From NCBI RefSeq assembly GCF_900095025.1, contig NZ_FMBK01000002.1, positions 62,001-126,000 on the forward strand: a DNA stretch of 64,000 nucleotides, in the 5' to 3' direction. The notes under the pieces are model-generated. The model was given only the letters and a program-made list of their open reading frames with translations. It did not search any database and had not been told where the DNA came from. Positions 8,098-16,732 of this stretch are shown here, piece after piece (within the stretch, counting starts at the first letter, position 1; each line of letters starts with the position of its first letter). The stretch comes from Acinetobacter albensis. Lineage in GTDB: Bacteria; Pseudomonadota; Gammaproteobacteria; Pseudomonadales; Moraxellaceae. The translations under genes were made by a program, and so were the position numbers.

Positions 8098-9798
8098 ATG
8101 ACGACAGATAACGTAGCGATTAAACAACCTTTATATATTCCTTATGCAGGAAATACCCTTTTAGAGCTTCCATTATTAAATAAAGGTTCTGCGTTCACTG
8201 AACACGAGCGTAGTAAATTTAATTTACACGGTTTAATTCCTCATGTGATCGAAACCATCGAGGAACAAAGTCATCGTTCATATCAGCAATACAGTGCTTT
8301 TAATGATGCTATTAATAAACATATTTATTTGCGTAATATTCAAGATACCAATGAAACCTTGTTTTATCACCTCATTGAAAATCATTTAAGTGAAATGATG
8401 CCGATTATTTACACTCCAACGGTCGGTGAAGCATGTCAGCAATTTTCGGATATTTATCGCCGTCATCGCGGTATTTTTATTTCGTATCCTGACCGTGATC
8501 ATATCGAAGAGATATTACATAACGTAAATCGTAAAAATGTCAAAGTCATTGTGATTACAGATGGTGAGCGGATTTTAGGATTGGGTGATCAAGGCATCGG
8601 CGGTATGGGCATCCCGATTGGTAAATTGTCTTTATATACTGCATGTGGTGGTATTAGCCCAGCGTATACCTTACCCATTACCCTAGATGTGGGGACGAAC
8701 AATCAACAGTTACTCAATGATCCTATTTACTTGGGTTGGAATCAGCCACGTATTAGTGGTGATGAATATTACGATTTTGTAGATCATGTGATTGAAGCCA
8801 TTCAACGTCGTTGGCCTGAGGCATTAATTCAGTTTGAAGATTTTGCGCAAAAAAATGCCATGCCATTATTGAATAAATATCGTGATAAAATTTGTTGTTT
8901 TAATGATGATATTCAAGGCACAGCAGCAGTTTCAGTCGGTAGCTTAATTGCTGCTTCACATGCCGCAGGCAAACAACTTAAAGATCAGACCATTACATTT
9001 TTAGGTGCAGGTTCGGCAGGTTGTGGTATTGCAGAACAAATTGTGGCTCAAATGATGGCCGAAGGTTTAACTGAGCTAGAGGCACGTGCTCGTGTTTATA
9101 TGGTCGATCGTTTTGGTTTAATTACTGAAAATCAGCCAAACTTACTCGACTTTCAAAGAAAGCTAGCACAAAAGCCTGAAATTATTGCTGAATGGGGTAA
9201 TGCCGAAGAAGTCATTTCATTACTCGATGTGGTTAAGAATGCTAAACCAACGGTATTGATCGGTGTTTCAGGACAACCTGGATTGTTTACAGAAGAAGTA
9301 ATTCGGACACTGGCTGCTAATTGTGAACGCCCAATTGTGTTGCCATTATCGAATCCTACTTCTCGTGTTGAAGCTGTCCCTGCTGATATTATTCAGTGGA
9401 CGGATGGTAAAGCATTAATTGCAACAGGTAGTCCTTTTGCACCTGTCAATTATCAAGGTAAGATTTATAACATTTCTCAGTGTAATAACTCGTATATCTT
9501 CCCTGGTATTGGTTTAGGTGTCATTGCTTCTGGTGCGACGCGTGTGACTGACAGTATGCTAATGGCCTCTAGTAATGCACTTGCAGCTTGCTCACCGAAA
9601 TTGACGCATCCTGATGCGGATTTGTTGCCTGATATTGATTCAATTCAGCAAGTTTCAAGAATTATTGCGGTGAAGGTTGCACAAGCAGCAATGCAAGCAG
9701 GTGTAGCACCGATTATCAGTGATGAAGCTTTGGAGCAGGCGATCAATGACCATTATTGGAAACCAGAATACCGCAGTTATAAACGGTCTACATTTTAA
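8098..9798 (+). CDS. maeA: NAD-dependent malic enzyme
   Basis: Oxidative decarboxylation of malate to pyruvate with NAD. The 566-residue length and motifs fit the large NAD-type malic enzyme: [28 protein letters not shown] signature, FNDDIQGTA for the metal/malate site, a nucleotide-binding loop [15 protein letters not shown], and [10 protein letters not shown] towards the C-terminus. AGGAA precedes the ATG at good spacing. It stands alone. It would feed pyruvate from the TCA cycle, which suits an organism that grows on organic acids such as those handled by the lld and tcu/tct clusters in this window. Confidence 0.95.
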   Translation: MTTDNVAIKQPLYIPYAGNTLLELPLLNKGSAFTEHERSKFNLHGLIPHVIETIEEQSHRSYQQYSAFNDAINKHIYLRNIQDTNETLFYHLIENHLSEMMPIIYTPTVGEACQQFSDIYRRHRGIFISYPDRDHIEEILHNVNRKNVKVIVITDGERILGLGDQGIGGMGIPIGKLSLYTACGGISPAYTLPITLDVGTNNQQLLNDPIYLGWNQPRISGDEYYDFVDHVIEAIQRRWPEALIQFEDFAQKNAMPLLNKYRDKICCFNDDIQGTAAVSVGSLIAASHAAGKQLKDQTITFLGAGSAGCGIAEQIVAQMMAEGLTELEARARVYMVDRFGLITENQPNLLDFQRKLAQKPEIIAEWGNAEEVISLLDVVKNAKPTVLIGVSGQPGLFTEEVIRTLAANCERPIVLPLSNPTSRVEAVPADIIQWTDGKALIATGSPFAPVNYQGKIYNISQCNNSYIFPGIGLGVIASGATRVTDSMLMASSNALAACSPKLTHPDADLLPDIDSIQQVSRIIAVKVAQAAMQAGVAPIISDEALEQAINDHYWKPEYRSYKRSTF

Positions 9799-9815
9799 TA
9801 GCTAAGTTGTTAATG

Positions 9816-9865
9816 ATTGCCCTAGAAGTCTTGTTTATCATCTTAATAAGATTTTTTAGGGCAAT
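9816..9865 (+). terminator. Long hairpin after maeA, possible terminator
   Basis: ATTGCCCTA (9816-9824) pairs with TAGGGCAAT (9857-9865), with further partial pairing inside (AAGTCTT with AAGATTTT). There is no T-run after the stem, so it is not a standard Rho-independent terminator, but its position suggests transcript-end formation or protection. Confidence 0.4.
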
Positions 9866-10104
9866 ATTCCAATTAGATTAATTAAGAAGATATTTATTTC
9901 ACGGTTTAAAGTATTTTTATTGGTTTAAATCATGATTATTTTTTATTTAAGTAAAATAAATAAATTGATAAAAATGATTATTTATACTAAAGCTAGACTA
10001 AATTTAAAATAATAACAAAAATTCATAATCTTTATAATGTACTTAAAATATTCATATAAATTAGGTATATTGAATTCTATATTAAAAATATAAAACCTAT
10101 AAAA
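9866..10104. other. AT-rich leader of the cas1 remnant
   Basis: Very AT-rich, no gene. A TATAAT hexamer occurs at 10033-10038 without a clear -35. It probably represents the old promoter region of the lost cas operon. Confidence 0.4.
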
Positions 10105-10197
10105 ATGGAACAATTAAACCCGTCAGACTTAAAAGCAATATTACATTTTAAACGCGCCAATGTGTATTACCTCCAATATTGTCGAGTAATGCAGCTT
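10105..10197 (+). pseudogene. cas1: Truncated type I-F cas1 (first 30 codons only)
   Basis: The start MEQLNPSDLKAILHFKRAN continuing as VYYLQYCRVM closely matches the conserved N-terminus of type I-F Cas1 (PSDLKTILHSKRAN-(L/I)YYLQ-CRV), the CRISPR-adaptation integrase of about 325 residues. After about codon 30 the homology stops and the frame runs directly into the 3' part of a CRISPR repeat (GCAGCTTAGAAA), ending after 65 codons at 10302. Nothing of the catalytic domain is left, so it is non-functional. The rest of cas1, cas2-3 and csy1-4 is missing from this locus. Recognition is from memory of Cas1 sequences. Confidence 0.85.
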
Positions 10198-10321
10198 AGA
10201 AATGCTTGTTTAATTGCTGCGATAACTCAAGAAGTTCACTGCCAGATAGGCAGCTTAGAAAAAGACAATACCGTTGGGGCTTGTATAACACACATTCACT
10301 GAAATGTAGGCAATTGAAAAA
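10175..10321 (+). CRISPR. Relic type I-F CRISPR array: one intact repeat, two degenerate, two spacers
   Basis: One intact 28-base repeat at 10234-10261 begins GTTCACTGCC and ends GGCAGCTTAGAAA. Its stem CTGCC/GGCAG around AGATA is the Cas6f (Csy4) hairpin. Upstream, only the 3' dozen bases of a repeat survive (10191-10202). Downstream, 10294-10321 matches the repeat at 19 of 28 positions with a broken stem, as is typical of a leader-distal terminal repeat. Spacers are 10203-10233 (31 bases) and 10262-10293 (32 bases, the normal I-F length). The array runs in the same direction as the cas1 remnant, as in intact I-F loci (cas1...csy4-array). Confidence 0.85.
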
Positions 10322-10484
10322 ATATAGAAGGGTTAAGTATTGATGGGGATTATTTATACTATTAAAAAGCTAAGAACTATGAAAATTGAAGTTTAATTTT
10401 GCTCTAATACAGATAATTTATAAATTAAATTTGGATTTTCAAAAACAGAAAATTATATTTCACTATTTATTATTTTAAATAAAA
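10322..10484. other. AT-rich spacer between CRISPR relic and 6S RNA
   Basis: No gene, further repeat unit or clear hairpin terminator is visible. The 6S RNA 3' end abuts it. Confidence 0.4.
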
Positions 10485-10665
10485 CACTCCGATGATGCCG
10501 CTGCATGTGTCGTTACCCTGAACCCGATGAGTTCAAGGTGGACGCGACGTATACTTGCTGGGTTTCCTACATGAAAGTAGGCATACACTCTAAATATACA
10601 GAACACATCCATAAGTTTAAGTATCGGCAGGGGAATAGACCCGCTGGCGAACACCTCAGAGATAA
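10485..10665 (-). ncRNA. ssrS: 6S RNA
   Basis: Read on the minus strand, the 5' segment TCTCTGAGGTGTTCGCCAGC with the following GGGT...TTCCCCTG...CGATA, and the 3' segment TTCAAGG...GGGTAA...GCGGCATCATCGGAG, match enterobacterial 6S RNA at both ends and can form its closing stem. It binds sigma-70 RNA polymerase in stationary phase and represses many promoters. It lies 99 bases after zapA on the same strand, the conserved zapA-ssrS arrangement. The ends are estimated to within a few bases. Confidence 0.93.
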
Positions 10666-10764
10666 AGCAAGTATAACCAATATTCAGGTGTTGGCAAATA
10701 TCCAGTGTGCAGGAACTGTAAACTTAGGTTTCAAATGGAGATACTTTGCACATTTTTTTCGAAA

Positions 10765-11049
10765 TTAAGTTAAATTTTCGACATCTTCTAAAATAGTACT
10801 CAATAGACGCTCACAATGTGCATACTCTTGCAATGACTTGTTCATCGCTAACACTTCTTGCATGAGTTCTAAAGCCACCATAATAATCAGTTTACTGGGT
10901 TCAAGACGGGGTGCTTTACGACGAAAATCATCATATTTCCCATTTAACAATTCAGCTGCACGTTCCAAATCAGCTTTTTCATTTTCTGTGGTCGATAAAC
11001 GGAACATATGACCCAATACTCGAAGCTCAACTGCAATTTGTTCAGTCAT
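10765..11049 (-). CDS. zapA: Cell division protein ZapA
   Basis: A 94-residue ZapA-family protein that bundles FtsZ protofilaments at the septal ring. The N-terminus EQIAVELRVLGHMFRLST fits the family start (V.I.G..Y.L...), followed by RAAELLNGKYDDFRRK and a C-terminal coiled-coil helix. It follows a coiled-coil gene with two bases between them and is immediately upstream of 6S RNA, as in other gammaproteobacteria. Confidence 0.92.
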   Translation of the reverse strand: MTEQIAVELRVLGHMFRLSTTENEKADLERAAELLNGKYDDFRRKAPRLEPSKLIIMVALELMQEVLAMNKSLQEYAHCERLLSTILEDVENLT

Positions 11050-11051
11050 GA

Positions 11052-11603
11052 TTAATTATCCTCACTTACTTCAGTTGGGTGAGCCAGTTGTTGAATTTCT
11101 TGGGCATGATGATCTTGTGCAGTTCCTAAAATAGACAACCGTTGAATAATGGTTTCAACTTTTGCTTTGGCATGTTCATTTTTTTGTAACAATCTTTCTC
11201 GTTCTTGCTGCAAACCTTGAATTTCATGCTGAGCCAGACGTTGTTCATTTTGCATTTTTTCTTTCACAACACGTAACTCATTACGTTCAGCCAAAATTTC
11301 CTGAAAACGGTTTTTAAGATCGGTACAACTTTTTTCTAAACGACCGTAACGATCAGCCAATGACGTCGCATCTGTATTCAATTGCTTGAATTGAGACTGG
11401 GCATCGCTTAACTGTTCACTTAAATTGTCTATTTCTTCTTGTTTCTGAGTAATAATGCCATTTTTTTGCACAATTTGGGCATGGTGATGTTCGGCAGAAT
11501 TTTCTTTTGCCGCACTGAGTGCATTATTTTCACTTTCATAATGCGTAAGTCGTGTTTTCAAAACACCAATTTGCGCCTGGAGACGCTGTAATTCTTCTAA
11601 CAT
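11052..11603 (-). CDS. Coiled-coil protein upstream of zapA (TIGR02449-like start)
   Basis: A 183-residue, almost entirely helical Gln/Glu/Lys-rich protein starting MLEELQRLQAQIGVLKTRL, like the short conserved coiled-coil proteins encoded beside zapA in pseudomonads. The family normally has about 70 residues; this one is much longer, with heptads through to residue 160. I start at the ATG at 11603, because a longer frame to 11783 would run back through the divergent ygfB gene. It is probably co-transcribed with zapA and may be a ZapB-like division factor; that role is inferred only from position and structure. Confidence 0.75.
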   Translation of the reverse strand: MLEELQRLQAQIGVLKTRLTHYESENNALSAAKENSAEHHHAQIVQKNGIITQKQEEIDNLSEQLSDAQSQFKQLNTDATSLADRYGRLEKSCTDLKNRFQEILAERNELRVVKEKMQNEQRLAQHEIQGLQQERERLLQKNEHAKAKVETIIQRLSILGTAQDHHAQEIQQLAHPTEVSEDN

Positions 11604-11667
11604 ATGATGGTCGCACAGTATTGCAAACAAAGGTAATATATACGAAGTATAGAGATTGGATAGACGA

Positions 11668-12300
11668 ATGCAAGACGATATTTCAGGTTGGTCAGAATGG
11701 TACCGCAATTTTTCAAAAATTGAGGAAATTACAAGCCCAAGTGAGTTACATGGACTCCTTACAGGTATTGTTTGTGTTACCAAAGCGCCAACACGCGAAG
11801 AATGGCAACAAATTTTAGCAACACTTGAAATTCCAGAATTGGATGAAAATGTATTAACGCTTTTAACAGATGAGTCAGAAGATATCGCACATGCGTTGTC
11901 AGATGACGAACTGGATTATTTACCTTTGCTTCCAGATGATGAGCATGTACTTGCTAGTCGGGTAGAAGCCTTGGCAGATTGGTGTGCAGGTGTAGTACTC
12001 GGTTTTGGGTTGGCTTCAGGTCATATTCGTCCAGATGAAATGGAGTGGATTGAGCACCTACAAGATGTTGCTGCTGTCGAGTTCGAAGAATCTGACAATG
12101 ACGAAGAAGGCGAAGCAAGCTATCAGGAGCTGTATGAATTTGTACGTTTAATTCCAGTCAGCCTATCCTTAGGACGTCAAAAAGTAGAGATTAGCGAAAC
12201 GGTATTACTGCAAAGTATTCAGCCACAGTTAAAGCGTAATCCTTCTGCTACAGAAGCAAGCAGTGTTGTAGAAATGTTTACACCGCATCGTCCGAGCTAA
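11668..12300 (+). CDS. ygfB: YgfB/YecA-family protein (UPF0149)
   Basis: 210 residues with the family features SPSELHGLLTGIVC near the N-terminus, WCAGVVLGFGL in the middle and an acidic patch (EEFEESDNDEEGE-like) before YELYEFVRL-type sequence. The molecular function is not firmly established for the family; in Pseudomonas a homologue affects beta-lactamase expression. The ATG at 11668 is chosen over an in-frame TTG at 11656 because GGAT lies at suitable spacing. It is the first gene of the conserved ygfB-pepP-ubiH-ubiI order and is divergent from the zapA pair. Confidence 0.88.
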   Translation: MQDDISGWSEWYRNFSKIEEITSPSELHGLLTGIVCVTKAPTREEWQQILATLEIPELDENVLTLLTDESEDIAHALSDDELDYLPLLPDDEHVLASRVEALADWCAGVVLGFGLASGHIRPDEMEWIEHLQDVAAVEFEESDNDEEGEASYQELYEFVRLIPVSLSLGRQKVEISETVLLQSIQPQLKRNPSATEASSVVEMFTPHRPS

Positions 12301-12375
12301 ATCGGGCGATTTTGCTCCAATAACATGCTATTTTTAAAAGCTAAACTTGATTTATAGAAGATAAAAGTAAACTTA

Positions 12376-13701
12376 ATGATGAAACTGACTCAAGCTGATT
12401 TTCAGGAACGTCGCGACCGCCTAGCAAAACAAATGGGTCCGCACAGTATTGCGATTATTGCCACCAGCCCAGTTGCGATGCGTAACCGTGATGCAGATTA
12501 TAAATTTCGTGCGGACAGCAGTTTTTTCTATTTGACTGGCTTTGACGAACCTGAGGCAGTTGCTGTTATTGAAACTTCTGAATCGCTGGATGATGGTTAT
12601 AGTTATAGCTTGTTTTGTCGTGAACGTGATCGTGAAATGGAAATATGGAACGGTTATCGCGCTGGAGTAGAGGGTGCAGTCGATGAGTATGAGGCAGATG
12701 AAGCTTTTGCCATCGATCTGTTAGATGAGGAAATTATTGAGAAATTACTCAATAAAGAAAAATTGTTCTATCGTATTGGCCAGCAAGCTGAATTTGATGC
12801 GCGTGTAACAAACTGGATTACTGAGGCAAATGGTGAGTCACGTCGTGGTACATCTGCCCCTTCACATATCATCCAATTGGACCGTATTTTAGATGAAATG
12901 CGTTTGCATAAATCAGCGCAAGAAATTGAATTAATGCAAATTGCCTCGACTATTTCAGCGCAAGCTCATACACGTGCCATGCAAACAGTGCGCCCGGGTA
13001 TGATGGAATATGCGCTCGAGGCAGAATTAAATTATATCTTTGGTCAAAATGGCTGTGTTCCTGCCTATAACAGTATTGTTGGTGGCGGAGCCAATGGTTG
13101 TATTCTGCACTATGTGGAAAATGATAAAGCACTTAAAGATGGTGATTTGGTCTTAATTGACGCAGCATGTGAATATCAATTATATGCCTCAGATATTACT
13201 CGTACCTTTCCTGTAAATGGTAAGTTTAGTCCTGAACAGAAAGCATTATATGCAATCATTTTAAAAGCACAGCTTGCAGCAATTGACGCAGTACGTGTGG
13301 GTCACTCTTATAAAGAGCCACATCACGTAGCTGTTCGTATTATGGTTGAAGGCTTGATTGAACTAGGGTTAATGCAGGGAGACATTGAGGAAATTATTCG
13401 TACAGAATCTTTTCGTCAGTTCTACATGCATGGCACAGGGCATTGGCTTGGGATGGATGTGCATGATGTTGGATCGTATAAGCACGAGGGTGAATGGCGT
13501 GCTTATGAAGCAGGCATGGTCGTAACCATAGAACCGGGGTTGTATATCGCACCTGATGATGAAACTGTGGATGAAAAATGGCGTGGTATCGGTATTCGTA
13601 TTGAGGATGATGTCGTAGTAACGGAAAGTGGTCCTCGGGTTTTGACTGCAAGTGTTGTAAAAACAATAGAAGAAATTGAAGCCTTAATGGCTCAAGTTTA
13701 A
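12376..13701 (+). CDS. pepP: Xaa-Pro aminopeptidase II
   Basis: Cytoplasmic dinuclear manganese peptidase that removes an N-terminal residue before proline. The 441-residue protein has the aminopeptidase-P N-terminal domain (FRADSSFFYLTGFDEPEA) and a pita-bread catalytic domain with the metal ligands in LIDAACEYQLYASDITR, the HGTGHWLGMDVHDVG loop, VTIEPGLYI and IGIRIEDDVVV. All five ligand positions appear intact. Two ATG codons in tandem open the frame. It sits between ygfB and ubiH as in E. coli. Confidence 0.96.
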   Translation: MMKLTQADFQERRDRLAKQMGPHSIAIIATSPVAMRNRDADYKFRADSSFFYLTGFDEPEAVAVIETSESLDDGYSYSLFCRERDREMEIWNGYRAGVEGAVDEYEADEAFAIDLLDEEIIEKLLNKEKLFYRIGQQAEFDARVTNWITEANGESRRGTSAPSHIIQLDRILDEMRLHKSAQEIELMQIASTISAQAHTRAMQTVRPGMMEYALEAELNYIFGQNGCVPAYNSIVGGGANGCILHYVENDKALKDGDLVLIDAACEYQLYASDITRTFPVNGKFSPEQKALYAIILKAQLAAIDAVRVGHSYKEPHHVAVRIMVEGLIELGLMQGDIEEIIRTESFRQFYMHGTGHWLGMDVHDVGSYKHEGEWRAYEAGMVVTIEPGLYIAPDDETVDEKWRGIGIRIEDDVVVTESGPRVLTASVVKTIEEIEALMAQV

Positions 13702-13744
13702 TTCATTCATTTCAATAAGCATTAGTAGGCGATCAGGAGTAGAT

Positions 13745-14956
13745 ATGGTGCAGCAGCAAGTCATCATCGTAGGGGGGGGAATGGTCGGACTTAGTCTAGC
13801 CTTGATGTTAGCCAAAGCCAGCATTGCGGTAAAATTACTCGAAGCCATCAAGTATCCCAATTATGATGATGCTGATCTTGCACCATATCACTCCAGTTTT
13901 GATGCTCGTAATAGTGCTTTGTCACGTCGTAGTGTTCAAATTTATCAAGAGCTTGGGTTCTGGGATGCACTTCAAGTGCATGCTACACCTATTTTTGAAG
14001 TCAATATTACGGAACAGGGCAGTTTTGGTAAAGCACGTCTAAAAGCAGCACAAGAGAAAGTCGAAAATTTCGGTCAGGTGATTGAAAATGCGTGGTTGGG
14101 GCGTGTGTTATTGACGGAAGTCAAAAAACAACCATTGATTGAATTGATTGATGGGGTGCAAGTCACATCTCTCAAACAAAATAAAGATCAGGTATATATT
14201 GAAGCGCTACGCCATGACCAATGCTTATCCTTGCAAACTGCATTGTTAATTGCTGCCGATGGTCGCGATTCTTTTTGCCGTCAAGCTTTAGGCATTGGCG
14301 CGAGTGAACATGATTATGACCAAGTGGCAATTGTGACGACAGTTCAAACCTCAAAACCCCATCAACATATTGGCTTTGAGCGTTTTAGTGCTTTAGGACC
14401 TCTGGCACTTTTACCTTTACCGGGTGAATACCGTCGTTCTGTGGTGTGGCCGGTAAAAAAAGGGACTGAACATGAGTGGTTAGGCGATGAAAATGACCAA
14501 CACTTTCTAGATGCTTTGCAGCAAACCTATGGTGATCGTGCGGGTAAATTTCAAAAAACGGGTCGTCGTTTTAGTTTTCCTTTGTCACAAGTACTCGCGG
14601 AAAAACAAGCGATTGGTCGTGTAGTGTTAATGGGTAATGCAGCACATACTATTCATCCTGTAGCAGGACAGGGTTTTAATCTCTGTATGCGTGACGCTTA
14701 CGTTTTAGTACGTTCTCTCACTGAACAACTGTCCAAATCAGATGATATTGGTGAACCTACTATGTTGCTTGCATATGAGCAAGCACGATTAAGCGATCAA
14801 CAACGAGTCATTAAATTCTGCGATTCTGTAGTGCGCGGCTTTAGTCATCAAAATCCAATGTTAAAGTTAATCCGTAATACGGGATTAATTGCTTTTGACA
14901 TGATTCCCGGTGTAAAACCTTTAGTAGCAAATTATGCGATGGGATTAAAAGCATGA
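13745..14956 (+). CDS. ubiH: 2-octaprenyl-6-methoxyphenol hydroxylase UbiH
   Basis: Class A flavoprotein monooxygenase of ubiquinone synthesis. FAD-binding GGGMVGLSLALMLA opens the protein, the DG motif is at LIAADGRDSFCR, and the second FAD motif at VVLMGNAAHTIHPVAGQGFNL. The internal sequence (GFERFSALGPLALLPL) and gene order are closer to UbiH than to UbiI. AGGAG stands at good spacing before the ATG. It overlaps the next gene by four bases (ATGA), indicating translational coupling. Confidence 0.93.
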   Translation: MVQQQVIIVGGGMVGLSLALMLAKASIAVKLLEAIKYPNYDDADLAPYHSSFDARNSALSRRSVQIYQELGFWDALQVHATPIFEVNITEQGSFGKARLKAAQEKVENFGQVIENAWLGRVLLTEVKKQPLIELIDGVQVTSLKQNKDQVYIEALRHDQCLSLQTALLIAADGRDSFCRQALGIGASEHDYDQVAIVTTVQTSKPHQHIGFERFSALGPLALLPLPGEYRRSVVWPVKKGTEHEWLGDENDQHFLDALQQTYGDRAGKFQKTGRRFSFPLSQVLAEKQAIGRVVLMGNAAHTIHPVAGQGFNLCMRDAYVLVRSLTEQLSKSDDIGEPTMLLAYEQARLSDQQRVIKFCDSVVRGFSHQNPMLKLIRNTGLIAFDMIPGVKPLVANYAMGLKA

Positions 14957-16197
14957 GTCACATTCAAACGGACATTTTAGAGGTTGTGATCGTTGGTGGT
15001 GGTTTGGTGGGTGGACTCACTGCTTTATTGCTGGCACAAGGTGGCGTTCAGGCGACTGTATTAGACGCGGCTCCCGTATTGAATGAATCCAAAGTCTTGA
15101 GTACAGCCAATCCGCGTGTTTTAGCTTTGAGTCAAGCCACCATTCATTTGCTTAAAACGGTGAATGTTTGGCATGAAATTGCACGTCAAATGCCCTATAG
15201 CGGCATGCAAGTGTGGAATAAAAATGGCTATGGTGAAATTAATTTTGGACAGATGAGTTTATATATACCAAGTGAGGTACAAACCTTAGGTTCAATGGTT
15301 GAACCGAGTATTCTAAACTTAGCCATTCAGCAAAAAATGCTTGAACAATTAAAAGATTATCGGACGCAAGTTAAAGTAATGCGTGTTGAGCAAGGAATAA
15401 ATGTTTGGCATATTCATCTTGCAGATGGCACACAACTCACCACGAAATTGGTGATTGGTGCTGATGGCGCCAATTCATTTGTTCGCGACCAAGCTTTTAT
15501 TGATCTTGATATTTTGGATTACCAACAAGCAGGTTTAACCTGCGCGATACGCACGGCAGAGCCACATTTGCATGCTGCACGTCAAATTTTCCTTGAAACT
15601 GGCCCATTGGCTTTTTTACCCATGTCGAGTTTAAAACCTGAGCAAGAGGGTTTTTGGCAGTCTATTGTTTGGACATTGCCTGATGATTTCGCAGAGGAAT
15701 ATGCAGCTCTAGAGGATGACGCTTTTACGGCACTTTTAAGCCGTGAAAGTCACTACATGTTAGGTGAGGTTTTAGAAGCCACTCCACGTGCTCAATTTCC
15801 ATTAAAAGCACGTGCGGCACAACAATATGTCAAAGCGGGATTGGCATTGATTGGTGATGCTGCGCATGTCATTCATCCATTGGCAGGGCAAGGGGTCAAT
15901 ATAGGCTGTTTAGATGCTGCGATTTTATGTGATGTGCTGCTTCATGACCTTAAACGTGGCGTATGGGCACATGAACAAACCCTAAAGCGCTACGAACACC
16001 TGCGTAAAGGGCAAAATGATGCCATGATGCACAGTATGTCAGCGATTGGTTGGATGGAAAAAACCACATTTTTTCCTGTTGTTTGGGCGCGAAATTTCGG
16101 CTTAAAACAGGTTGAGCAACGTAGCTCTTTAAAAGATGCTTTTATGTCTCAAGCCAATGGATTAAGCAGTTTGCAAAATACCTGTTATGCGATTTAA
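14953..16197 (+). CDS. ubiI: UbiI/UbiF-family ubiquinone hydroxylase
   Basis: Second class A flavin monooxygenase of the pair, 414 residues: GGGLVGGLTALLLAQGG, LVIGADGANSFVRDQA and LIGDAAHVIHPLAGQGVNIG. In E. coli the gene after ubiH is ubiI (visC), the C5-hydroxylase; UbiI and UbiF paralogues are hard to separate by eye, so the exact hydroxylated position is inferred from order. It begins inside the ubiH stop codon. No clear terminator follows; a 177-base AT-rich gap leads to sutA. Confidence 0.85.
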   Translation: MSHIQTDILEVVIVGGGLVGGLTALLLAQGGVQATVLDAAPVLNESKVLSTANPRVLALSQATIHLLKTVNVWHEIARQMPYSGMQVWNKNGYGEINFGQMSLYIPSEVQTLGSMVEPSILNLAIQQKMLEQLKDYRTQVKVMRVEQGINVWHIHLADGTQLTTKLVIGADGANSFVRDQAFIDLDILDYQQAGLTCAIRTAEPHLHAARQIFLETGPLAFLPMSSLKPEQEGFWQSIVWTLPDDFAEEYAALEDDAFTALLSRESHYMLGEVLEATPRAQFPLKARAAQQYVKAGLALIGDAAHVIHPLAGQGVNIGCLDAAILCDVLLHDLKRGVWAHEQTLKRYEHLRKGQNDAMMHSMSAIGWMEKTTFFPVVWARNFGLKQVEQRSSLKDAFMSQANGLSSLQNTCYAI

Positions 16198-16374
16198 GAG
16201 GGTAGAGCTACTTTCTATACAAATATTTATATAAGTTTACTTTTTTGATTAAAAAAAATACGTTTTTTGAGTATTTGACTCTATGCGAAACGCTCAGAGA
16301 TTGTTAAATTTCTTCCTAATTGCAAACCAATTTAGATTGGAATGAAAAACGTCATTTGTGGGGGAGAAACAACA

Positions 16375-16623
16375 ATGACAGATATGAATGATTACGATGA
16401 TGCAGAAGAAAATGCAGTCGATGATGATGAAGCAAAAGCTGCTGAAAAAGGCGCATCTGAAAGTGAAACCACACTGACCGATGGAGATGTTGCAGAAGCT
16501 GAAACACTCACTGTGACGGCTAAATTAAAACAACGTCAAGCGTTAGAAGATGAAGTCGCAGCATTTCTTGCTCGTGGTGGTCGCATTACTGAAGTTCCTG
16601 CGGATGAGTCTGCGCAAGATTAA
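16375..16623 (+). CDS. sutA: SutA-like RNA polymerase-associated protein
   Basis: An 82-residue, strongly acidic protein (DDAEENAVDDDEAKAAE) with a C-terminal block VAAFLARGGRITEVPADESAQD resembling the conserved tail of Pseudomonas SutA, which binds RNA polymerase and supports transcription during slow growth. The ATG at 16375 has GGGGGAG eight bases upstream; an in-frame ATG at 16342 lies before that site and is less likely. It has its own spacer and a terminator, so it is probably monocistronic. The function is by family only. Confidence 0.8.
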   Translation: MTDMNDYDDAEENAVDDDEAKAAEKGASESETTLTDGDVAEAETLTVTAKLKQRQALEDEVAAFLARGGRITEVPADESAQD

Positions 16624-16683
16624 GGCTTTAGCGAAATATTTATCTCTTGAAATCCATCAATTGTTGAAACTATATTCATATAT

Positions 16684-16715
16684 AAAAAAAGCATCACAAC
16701 TGTGATGCTTTTTTT
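16684..16715. terminator. Bidirectional terminator between sutA and rsmI
   Basis: GCATCACA (16691-16698), AC loop, TGTGATGC (16701-16708), flanked by A and T runs, lying between converging genes. Confidence 0.92.
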
Positions 16716-16732
16716 GATTTTCATTCTTTATT

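Noticed and set aside
10505..10768. 87-codon plus-strand frame
   Set aside because: It lies antisense across the 6S RNA gene, which explains the conserved sequence.
11604..11783. 60-codon N-terminal extension of the coiled-coil gene upstream of zapA
   Set aside because: It would run antisense through the start of ygfB and lacks coiled-coil character; MLEELQRLQ is the family-like start.
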